A stretch of 64,000 nt of DNA from Hymenolepis diminuta (Eukaryota; Platyhelminthes; Cestoda; Cyclophyllidea; Hymenolepididae). Position numbers and translations under genes: made by a program. The notes under the pieces are model-generated. The model was given only the letters and a program-made list of their open reading frames with translations, ran no database searches and was not told where the DNA came from. The stretch lies in the NCBI GenBank assembly GCA_900708905.1, contig CAADRB010000024.1, forward strand, positions 1,150,723-1,214,722, given 5' to 3'. This document shows positions 37,701-49,700 of this stretch, piece after piece (position 1 is the first letter of the stretch; each line of letters starts with the position of its first letter).

Positions 37701-40700
37701 TTATAACGCTGGTACTATTTTATCTGGATGGAGGCGTAGAAATGAGACAAGTTTTTAATTACAGATTTTGTGAAGACATAGACAAATGGATTTGCTTTTA
37801 AGATGACAGATATTGTCATTTGTTTAGGTAACGTAAATACTTGCTATTTCTGTTCTTACAAAATCATAGACTATTGAAATTATTCTGAGTTATAAAAGGT
37901 GAACCCGTATTCATTGATTGAAGAAAGCCTTCCAAGATAAGAGGACTAAATTCGCCCCAGGAATTGAAATAATCTGTCGATTAAATATGAGATTCAGATA
38001 AAATTCTGTCTCTTATAGATTTAGTGATGTCTCAAGGAAATCTGTAAGAGGCTATAAAATTCATATGCTGTGGTATCCTCATATTTTTGGGTATTATCTC
38101 ATTAATAAGTAAATCTGTCTCAAAAGAGTGGAGCTATTTTCAGATAAGAGTTAACTTTTTGGTAATTAGGACATATAGATTGAATAAAAAGATCACTGAG
38201 GGTTCTACTTACACAATTATTTAAGTAATATATTGAGGTTTTATATTAAAATAATGAAGGAAGGAAATTCTAATTAGGATTCGCTTCGAATCAGTATTTA
38301 ATCATTGCAGGTAAGCAGAATTCTATGCTGTTAGTTTTGCATGTAAATGCAATACCATCACAAATTACCAGTGAACTTTCATCCATAGATTTAACAAATA
38401 TTGCGGCTTTGTACTTCTCTCTCAGTTACCTAGACCATACTTCCTATAATACGCTAAGTGGAGTTGTCTTCTTTGTGTCCTTTGTTAGTCTGACAGGTAA
38501 CGAACAGAAATTGACAGTTTGGACGACGCAGACACGTGAATCAACAGGTGTGTCCGTTAGAGCTTTTGAGGTGTGTGGGGAGAATGCATACGCCAAGAAT
38601 GCTACACTCCTATCCAGTATTTTAAGTGTGATATCCCGCTTGTCATTAAGGGTAATTCAACTCTCAAATAAAACGTAAGCAAGCTTGTTTCTACATTCTC
38701 AAGATACACTAACCCAAGTGTCTTGGTTCCCATTCATAGAGTTGTTATTAATAGAACAGTGGATTTAAGCTAATTAAATTGCCCAGGTACAGCCTAAACA
38801 TTTTCCTCTTTTCACCTTGGAACACGGTAATTGATGTCAAAATTTATTTCAAACGTCTTTCTAAATGATTAACTTTTGGATTATTATAACTGGGCCGTTT
38901 ATTTGAAAACGAAAATTAGTTCTATGTAACGAATGCATCTGTGGGGTTCACAACACTAACAAGGCTTATTGAATCACGTGCGCTTGAACTTTCCGGGAAG
39001 TGCAGGATGTCGCGTTGAGAACAAGCTCGGACGTGGCCGCAGAGACTTCCTCAACCAATCAGCAATCAAGATCCCTGCAGCCTAGCATGGTTTTTTTATT
39101 TAATGACTAAGCTTTTGACTCACAAAAAACAACCAAGTGAGCAGTATCTCACTCTGGCATCTCTCTGGTTCTTGCCACTTTGAGCATAGCCTAGCTAATT
39201 TGGGAGTAAAATTGATAATAGAGGACTCTGCTAGAGGCCGTTTGGACTGCTTAGGAAGATTACTCAGGATGTGTAGCATCCGCTACACATTGATCAGGAA
39301 CATAGTAAGAACGATTTGGGACCTCGATTTAGAATAATCCAAGATTAATAAGGCATCAATTCGCAGTTTCGATATCAAATTTATGAAAATATTAGAATAT
39401 GACCTATACATTTCCCTTTGACACAAAGCAAATAATAAAAACAGAAAGTAGAGTTAAGAATACGTCTTCGACAGTGGGAAAAAATAATGGTTTATTTCAG
39501 TCGTTTAATTATTCTGAGAATAAATATTTATTTATTAAAGAATCGATTGAGGAAAGCCTTGGGCAATGATTTCTACGCAACTTTAACAACGGAATGTAGC
39601 ACAAAGTTCTGCATACCTTCAAACTTCGTTCAATTTCATTGGAAGTGACTGATTCTCTTTTGAAAGTTGACAATCGCATTCCAGAGGTTTATATTTTGAG
39701 AGAGAATTATGAATTAAATACATTATCTGGCTTTGAAATGCAAAAAGGAGTTATAAAAACCTGCTTTTCTCTCTCTTTGCCTCAAATGCATCAACCTGGA
39801 ATGTAACGAGACTTTGAACATAGATGCAACATAAGAGATGCCTAATCTGTTTGATTAGTGATTCAGGAGAAAAAACTCTGACTTGGTAGACAAGTCAATT
39901 ACCGCTTTGACACTGATTCTTGACGTATAAACACTAATTCTGATTAATTTCGCCTATTAGAAGGCCAATATCGCATTGACGTAATTATTCGAAATCCCGC
40001 TTACTTCCATTACATGTTCAAGTAGTCTACATTCTTAGGGGGCCAAAGATCACGAGATCGTGACCTATGCTAATCCAGATGAGATAGAAGATAGAGTATT
40101 AGAAATCGTGTGAAATATGTCTACTTACCACTAAAAATTGCAACAACACCTCTTCTTTACCCTTAAATTCGAAAATATTAGCGAAGAATGTTAAATAAGC
40201 AATTTCAAATTAACGAGAGGCAATAAATTTGAAATTCCATTAAAATTGCACGTAGTTAATGAATTTGAATTGCGAGCTTTAAAAAACTATGTGTTACAAA
40301 CAGATTGTAAATGTCGGGAGAGGAATCAAAAAGCAATTGAAGGTCATTCCTCTAGCAATAAGATATCAACAAAAAATTTACGATACAGTCCGCCAGAAAT
40401 ATGCAAACATGTGCCGCAGATGTGAAGATGATTTACGACGTGGCATTCCCAAGTGGAGGGGAATGGCGAAGGGACCGATTTTTCCTCAAACTCCCGCCTC
40501 TTCCATCGCTCTTTACTGGCAAAATGACATTTTCGCATCGCAAAATAGCGATAAAATCTACCTTCTCCCAACAGAGGAATGTTCAATGTGATAACACCTT
40601 ATAAGAATTATTAGTTTTCGAATAAATTTTTCGCCACTTACATAAATTTGTGACGATCTGGTCTCCAATTAGGTGCGAAGATTTCATCTCGAAGAACGAG

Positions 40701-43700
40701 GAATTGGGTGAGAATTCGGAGGTAGGAGCTCTCGGTGTTGACTAGTTCTTCCATGACTAGAAGTATCATAGATCGTATCTGGTCCACCTCTTCTTTAATG
40801 CCTGGGGAAAGATTGACGGTTGTTGAGGTGGATGAATTTAATTTCTTGTTGCTGGATGATTCTGTTGAAGACTCCAATGAGGAGTCCACATTCCAGAAAT
40901 GAGGTCTCCCATATTCAGGAGGAAATTTCTCTTTAGCTAATTTGGAATGAAAAGTACGTCTTAGTCTCCCAATTTTTAAATAAAATAAGCGAATACAGCT
41001 GCTTTTTATGAATTTGGGTTATGTTAAATGGATTTAATTGCATTGTTTACTTTCTTACTCGTAGATAAGGGGCATTCTTGAATTGTAAGTGGATTGACAG
41101 CATTACATTGCTGGCTGAGAGCTAATTTTAGCTATTTAAGCGTTAATTTAATCTTGGAGGAAGCCAGTAAGATCCGATGAAAGTTAATTAGATTAGCATA
41201 TTTTCCATGGACTGAAATTATGATTTACTCAGTAGGTAAATATAGTATAATCTGAATAAAGAAATCAAATGACGTAAAACTTTTTTGATACCTTGACCTT
41301 ATTTTTCTTTTCGACCTCTTCTCTTTTACTCCATATTGGATTTTATTATTATCCCACTTCACTTCAGAAATAGTGGAAATTTGGCTCTGTCGTTAATTAA
41401 ATTAATTTTTCTATATTGTTTTGAATAGTCAACTAATAGTAGGCTATTAATTAAAAGTAAAAATAGAAAAATAAATCTTATTTAAAAATTTACAATCAAA
41501 GCTATTTCAGTGTGCGTTTTTTTTTTTGCTTACTGAAATTTTGATTAAGTAGTTAAAGATATCAGGAAAGGATTTGGAAAGGTTGATTCTGCTTCTGGCA
41601 AAGGAAGTTAATGCATTAAAATTATTGTTCAAAACAATTAGAATAAAAGCAGAAAAAAGGGAGGAATCTAGGTCGTACTTCAATTATGGAGGACCACCTG
41701 TAAACAATAGTGCAAATATACACCAATTCAGAGCCCCATTCCAAGCTATTTAACACAAGCAATTCTGTGTTTTCCCACACGGCAATTAGACTTGTTCAGA
41801 AATGCTATGAAATTCAACTCATCATTAGATGAAGAGTCTTAAAACTGATATACCGTGCAGTAGTACTATTACTGTTCCCCATTAATCGGCTGACACCCCC
41901 TTCCTAACTGCATTTAACTGTCTGGTCTATTGAATTGATTGGCTGACCCCAATCATGGTAGGCTATTTGTTAATATTCAGTAGCAAACAAACGTCCAAAC
42001 CACAGATTTATCCCAGCATAAACCCAAAGACGTAACAGGCGCTCTTCCAACGACTAATTTCGGGTAAATTCGGTTTGGATATTAGACACCCCAGGCCTTA
42101 CGGTCAGGAGTATGTTTTAAAAGAAACATCTTGTTTCTCAACGTTTTATTGTGGGAAAGTAACTGAAATCGAGTAATGGCAAATTTTAATCAGAGATAAA
42201 GTTAAGGGATCCAAAGGATGTGGAAAATAAAGCCTTCATTTGATTTTTTCGGATTTGGACATTTCATACTCCAAAATTTAGATTTGGCGATTCTTTTGCC
42301 CACGGTTTCTAGTGTTAATTGATCTGATAACTAATTAGAATGGTAAGACTCACCACTTCAATTCATTTTTCTAAAGACCGATAAAGCAGGATCATAATCA
42401 GCTTATCTGATCTTAACATAGCAGAGCTGATCAATAATGGTGAACTGCAATACTACACCATGGAATTAGAATACCCCAACTGCATACTGTGACTGTAAAC
42501 TAGCAGGAGTGATTGAACTCTAGAAAATCGAATTTCTTAACGGTAATTTTGAATGTTTTGTATGACTGTTCCTTCCTACATATTAGATGGAACACGATCC
42601 GACCAACAGGAATTACTTTGTCATGCATATGAGAAATAGCTCTCTATTTTCAATACCAGAATGTTTACTTATTTGCCACTTTTGTAAAAATTGAACCTGA
42701 CAATTTCGCATTCGCATCATGATATATTGTTTGAAATTTGATTTTTATAGAAGAAAGAAAAAAACATTTGTTTGCAGTTTCTTAAGCTGGTCAGAACTCC
42801 ACTATGGAACCCGTGGCACTCAGTTTTTCATAGCTATTCTATTTTTGTGGTGTGAGTTTCTAAAATTATCTTTTTCTCTATCTTCGCACCTCCAGCGACC
42901 GGTTTTCGAAGTTCATATTGTGCCGATAACTTGGCACGTTCAAGGAAATTAAAGCGTCTAAAGTTCAACCCTTTTTGTCATTCTGCATAAAAGTTATTTT
43001 CTAATGTCTAAAGTACCAAGATAAAGTTCCATGACAGCGATCTTAAAATTCCAACCATCTTTTTAATGTTTGAAATTCAAAATTTGTTTAAATTAATCAA
43101 ATATAAGAACAACTTCAATTAATTTGAAATAGCTTCGAGAATTTATCAAAATGCTAAGATTTGACGAAAAGAACTCCATTATTGTTCCGTTGAAACAAGA
43201 ATTTTCCGCTCATTTAATGCTTAATTTTTATATTGACAAATATTACAGGGAAAAATCCCTTGACAAATGACATCTGCTCACATCGACATTCAACAATGAT
43301 CACTCTCTCGGTTTGTCCACGGATTTATTTCTAACCTACTTAATATCTTATGTCCTTTGCTCAATCAATTTAGTCAAAGGTCGTAGTGAAGATAATCTTG
43401 GTACAAATTTCAATATGAGCACTCCGTTTATCTTCATTCGCTCAAATACCTGTGCAGGCTGTACCAGTTGTTTGACCCTCATGATGATCTAACAGTACTT
43501 ATGTCCTCCCGCACAGTTTGTTACTTTGAAGCAGCACCTGCTTGTATGGCTTTCCGCCTGCATTGATTTAAGAAGTATGATCGATAAGGTGGCTCAATCA
43601 AAAAATGCATTCATCGATGTTATCTAATGAGTCAAAACATATTTATGTGCATTTCCCTTAAACTTATTCCAAATTCTGTAAGGAGGAATGCTAATTAGAC

Positions 43701-46700
43701 ATAATTCCTGTAGATGGAACATATTCTGGAGCCACAATGCATTCTCTCCCCTCGTTGACCACAATTAAAGAGTGCGGTTGGTCATCCACAAAACTAGATG
43801 GGCATCGACCTTGCGATCTCTGACCTGACCTCTGACCATTCTTTAAGGCTGCACATTCACTCTTTCAATAGAAAACAATCAAATGAGTCAAACGATCTAA
43901 TATTTCTCTAGACTTTTCATCGAATGCCTATAAGGCACTAACTTTAATGCCAAAACTTAATCCAGTTTACGAGCTGTGAACTTGGCAATGAATTAACTAC
44001 GATGAAATAGATAAGATACGATAATTGGGGTCTATTAGAAGAAATGATAATTACTTTCTCCCGCCCCCAATATATCTTCTACGAATAAAAATGTAATTTA
44101 TTTTTTTATTTCCCCACTGATAAGAGACACTTGATAATTATTCTTATTTGTTTAAACCGATACCGATTGAGAGGGAGTTTCGTGAATACACTCGTTTTGA
44201 CTATAACGTGCCTTCTGATCTGCCGTGGATTATTAGCTTCTGTGTTAAGTTGCTATATTACCGAGTTTTCCAGATTGTTGGCTCTGCGAGATCAGTACCA
44301 GAACTCCTAGTTGGTTACTTTATAGTAGGAACATTAATTGTATATTTATAAGTTAAATTTTTGCATTAAAGATCAAATCTTAATGCCAAAATATCATACC
44401 GAAATACAAAGACCTTAATCAATAGCAGTCAATGTCATTTATTAAGAGGACCCGGGTCTCAATAACAATTGTACAGCAATTATTCACGATTGAAAGTTGC
44501 GATTGATTATACAGGATTGCCAACGCTCAGTGAATACAGTTGCCAACGCTCGTCTCTGTAATGTTCTGCCTATAAATGTAGACTGTCATATTCCTTTAAT
44601 CTGTGGTACTAGTTCACAAAACTTCTCAGCGTTATTACAGAGACCATGGTACCTTAGTACCACTTTGTTGTGATTTTTAGCGACTTTCCATATACCGTCT
44701 ATTTTTTCTCATGTCCCCCAAAAGTACACTTGGGACATCATGACGCAAATGCCTTCATAAACTCTCTCTCCGTGCCGACGTGCTGACGTCTCTATGGCAA
44801 GTGGTATGACGCATTTCCTGACGCATTTGAGTGTATTCCCATGCTACCAATGTTCCTCTATAAGTACATTACCTTCGCTTTTTTCTAGGTATTATAAACA
44901 AGCCTGTATAGACGCGCCACGGCCTTCGTCCAGCCTGTATTTTCGCTACAATCACAAGTCTCTTCCACACCCGTGAGCTTTCTTTCTGCTCTTAATAAAA
45001 TCCTCCAACCGCCACTTTCTCCGCCTTTTAGTGTCTTGAGGATCGAAAGAATTTAGAAGGCCAATACCTCAGCTAGACAACAGTCTCCTGATATAACCAA
45101 GCCATTGCTTACTAATATTCGTCCTTATATAAATTGTAGTATTAAATGAATCAAAATTGTAATTTATTTCATAAAGGGTTGCCGCATACTAAGGGCATAT
45201 TAAGTGTGGAGATGGAAAGTGATAAAGGAGAGTTTTGAGCCCATGTTCTCACCCTAGTGCGATGATCAACATGCCCTTCTACCAAGTTGGTCGCTCACAA
45301 GCAATCATCCAGCACTGTGAATTACCAACCACATTAGCTATTTCCAGTAGGCAGGGGAGGTAATAGAACATGAGGATTTCAAATAAATGGTCTCCGAATA
45401 CTCTCCGTCAACCCAAGCCAAGTGACTTCAACCTTCCCTTATTATGATCTACGGACCATTTTTAAAACTCTGATTGTAATTATTATTCACAGTAACCCTA
45501 AAATGCTTCCAACTTTTTTAAGTTGTGAAAAAACCAACCGGAATCGCTTAGCAGTAGGTCGAATAGAAGAAATTAAGAGTATCTTCAAGGTATTAGAAGT
45601 GCGATTTCATTTGATTTGTGAACCTAGATTGTGCAATATTTCCTAACTGAGTAATTCATGATCCAGAATCTAAAATTCGTTTCCCCCCTCTCCTCCCCGT
45701 GAAGTGGAGCAAACTCTTGTCTATGATATCCAATTCTTATTGACCGGTGTTTTCATTCGAAGCAATTAGATGGATCTGCTGCCGCAAGATATCTGGATCA
45801 TCTATTTATTTCTTCGTATTAGTCAAACTTTCGAATCAGCTTTTTTCTTTTAAAAAAGAAAATGGAGCTAGGATACCAACAAACATGAGTCGATGCCGAA
45901 ACGTACGTTCTTTATCTCAGAAATGATAAATCAAATCCATGGGTGGCTTCATTCCTAGTTTATAATTTTATCATACTAAAAATTATGCAGCGGAATCATG
46001 TGAAAAGACATAATTAACCGCAAAGAGCCGTTGTTAAGTCCTGAAATTACAACTCTTCTGTCTTCTCCAAAATTTCTTCTACATTTTGCTACAACTGTTA
46101 TATAACATCGACGAACTTGTATGCCGAGTCAGAGAGTACAGTTAATTTTAATCGGCTCGTATTTAGCGATATGGATGGCCAACTGCAGCGGTAAAATCTG
46201 GCTGGCAAGGAGGACAGAAGAATTTGGGGGCTTCAGGATGCTATTTCTCTACTCGACATGAGTGTTGGAAAATGCTCTCCTAAATGGCTTTAAGTTATGT
46301 CGGTGGGCGCATAACATTAAATTAAACTTAAGGCAGATAGGAGCAAACTAATTGCTACAAACAACATCGTCCCTGCCACTGGGATTCACGTGGAAGGATT
46401 ACAAAGTCAGCAACATTAATTGTTTTGATCCAAATTCAGACTCGTGACCACGGATGCAGATGGACTTAAATTAACATGTTTATTCAAATAAATTATTTAA
46501 CTAATTGTTTTCCCTCATAAGGAAGAATATTTCAAATTAAACCAATTTATACATGTTTTTCCCATTGAAATGCATGACCTCAGTATACAACTTGAATTAA
46601 CTTTTTGGAATCTAATTATGCATGCACTATGAGATCGAAGAAAGAGAGTATCAACTGCAGTTAAAGGAAGTGAATTAAGAGCTTAAAATATGCTGGAAGA

Positions 46701-49700
46701 TTTGAAAATATTCCTATAATTGCCTTTAAAAATATCCGAAAATTTATGAGCTTTTACAATTTTAAAATATAATTCACATTGAATTGGTGTCTCAGTACTA
46801 AGAAGGGTAAGATTTGTAAAATATCTAAGCTTGAATGAGGAATTCTGGTGGTGCAACAGAAGACCAAGGCACGAACGATTTTATGACTTTTATTAGGTAG
46901 AGCATAGAAACAAATATCTTTTACAAATTGAATTATACCTCTTAAGAGAAAGTGGATAGCTCAATAATCCATAAAATGAAGGAAACAGTGTAAATCATGA
47001 CATTCTGATTTTGCTATTTAATTCTGTATCACCTCCTGAACCATTTTGCTACTTCATATGTTCAGGTACCACCCAGTGACTAAAGCGTATAAAGTGTTTA
47101 TTTGCACGACCATGAGTACTATCTAAACTAACCGATTGTATCCTGAATGCAGAAATTCCCCCTCAGGCATCTAATTAACGATAATGATGTCATACTGACA
47201 TTGCAACCACCTATGGAATAGTTGTTGGCCATCCAGTGACAAACCATGCTCTCTAACGCCCTGGGTCATCATTCTACCATAGCCAAATCAATTTTCCTCA
47301 CTCTAGGTGGCAGACATTTTTATTTCATCAAAATCCTCAGCTCGATTATTCATCCCTTCTCTATTACCGTAATTTTAGTTACTGGAAGATGGTTCAAGCA
47401 TTATCTAGACTGTTTTCTACCCATTTTCATTATCCCCAAATAATATTGAAAAACTTTCACGGTCCAATCAGGAACTTTTGAAAAGCAAAACTTTATCTAT
47501 GTATTTGAAAAGTCTTAAAGTGGGGGTAAATGTCAAATAAGTCAAAAGTTTTACAACTCGCATTAATCATTATTGAGCTGACAATCAAAAGTACTTCTCA
47601 TCCTCTCATGGTTAATATTGGCAAATAATTTCCTCTGAAAGGCTAGGAAAATCGTTTTATCTTAACTAAAAGCAAAATTAAAAGTACTTTACAAAAGGAA
47701 TTCAGCTAAAAAAATGAACAAATATTTTGATCTCAAATAAGACCACCTTGCTAAATTATCTCCGTGGTCAAATAGCTTCATATGGTAATGTATTGAATAG
47801 AAATGCAATCCACTACTGACCCAGTCCTCCGGACAAATGATGAATCATTACGTCGCAAATATAGAATTCCACATTCCCTATTTGCCTTTGAATTCGATTC
47901 TTCTGGCTACATATTTTCTTCAAATTCATTTTGTAACTTTTTTTGCGTAGTGGTGACAATACAATTCGGTTGAAAACATACACTTCAGTGTATTAAAGGC
48001 ATTTTAAATGCAATCGATAAAGGTTTTGACGAGGCTATTAACAAAATCGCCACATTTCAATACTTAGAGTAGAGCGTAATAAGAACAAAGAACGACCCAT
48101 GGCTGATATGACTCCAAACTCGAAAAAGAATTCTATTCCATGCTTTCAAAAATCAATATCAACCACAACTAAAAGGTCTGAGAAAACGGGAAAATCGTCC
48201 GGTAGGATGCTCGGTGGCATCAACGTTTAGCAAATCTGTGTGAAGTTTGGAGGCTGTTCAGCATGAATGCAGACAATCTACCAACAGACGGAATCCTCTT
48301 TACTGTCTATGACTCTTTTAAGATCTTTGGGAAAAGGAGATAAAATCATGCCCTTCATAATTTTTACTATGAAGATATGAAATAGGAGAAAAAAGTAATT
48401 TGTAAAAAAGTAAAAGCTAAAACTGCAAACAGTCTGATGATTTCAAAGTGGAGATGCAATAAGGCATTTGATTTTTTGGCCCGCCCCTATCTCAAATCTC
48501 TCAGACGTTACGTGAATTTTCGAATCTGTGCGTCTTCCAATTTGACGATGATTCAGACGCCGAATGCTAAACTGTATTTGATTTTACTTTTAAGTAAATA
48601 GGCTTGAACTAGAAATTCATTATAATTACAGTTTCTTCAATTTATGCCGTATATATTTTATTGGAAGTGCACAAAAGACTACATTCTAGTGTAGATTGTA
48701 GGATATATATGTATTAGGAGACTTCGATATTTACTTTTGAGCTGCATTTAACCTCTTTTTTTTAACAATTTAAATGGAGACCGACAATAATTAATCATTT
48801 CCATGGCGATTTATGAAAACACTTTGATACTTATATCATCAGCATCGCCATGGAGCTTCCATGGAGAGAAAACTCAGCCAATCTCTTATTATTCAGACTT
48901 AATCAGTGCGGTTTGCCATTCCACTCACTTGGAGTTCGCCGATGGACATCGAAAACAACTTTCTTTGATTTAAAGTTTATAAATCGTTCCAAAAATATCG
49001 AATTATAATTAAATAATAAGATTCTTTCCTTGATTATCCAATATTGATATGATATTCAGTGATAGTGCTTTTATTTTTCAGAGTTATTTAATTTTTGTAA
49101 ATATAAACAGTTGAAAAATTGGTTTGATAGCAGAGAATTAAGGGAATGAAGTGTAATTAAAAACTAAATCCACTTCCTACAGGAGACAGATACAAATTGC
49201 CATTTCTTAATGCAGCATTTTAGCCACAAAATTGCTACGAGAAAATAGATAATACAAAAAAATGTAACCACTTAAGAGAAGATGTTTCATCAAAATATAA
49301 TCCACTTAACACATGCTTTCAATTATGGACAATGTGTGTGCGCATTCCTTATCTCGTCAGAATACCTCCAGAATCAGAAATTATGCATAGGTGCAATACA
49401 CTTAGCATTCGTTACTTTCAGCCTATTTAGTTATCTTTTACCCTATTTCCGCACAGATTACTCGAGCTGAGAGTGTCACACGGGTGAAAGTGTGAGAAAT
49501 GGCTTGTCAGGACCGAAAACCACTTTAAAGCAAGAAAATAAACGATCATTATCCAAAAATGCTCACGTTGATAGGAAATTTGGAGATTTGAAACGAATCG
49601 TTTTCCCGTCTGTGGCTGTCGATTGTCGGAATCAGATAAATCGGATTCTTGAATATTTGGTCGATGACTTCCGATCAATATTTCAATATCCTAATTGGAT

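Larger units (their letters stand above)
40937..49566. other. RhoGEF intron 6 (8.6 kb), repeat-bearing
   Basis: The longest intron inferred here. It contains an LTR-like segment at 44712-45082, a tRNA-like segment at 45232-45305 and a dispersed-repeat copy at 46921-46975. Short open frames (for example 42719-42952 and 44148-44351) have no recognised domain. Its length makes the link between exons 6 and 7 the weakest join in the gene model. Confidence 0.35.

Noticed and set aside
38325..38678. Plus-strand open frame of 117 codons in RhoGEF intron 7
   Set aside because: Long for chance in A/T-rich DNA, but no domain, partner exon or acceptor-donor pair could be identified.
40289..40604. Overlapping open frames on both strands in a G/C-richer block
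   Set aside because: The higher G/C content removes stops in several frames at once; no product is recognised and no exon links into the RhoGEF model in phase.
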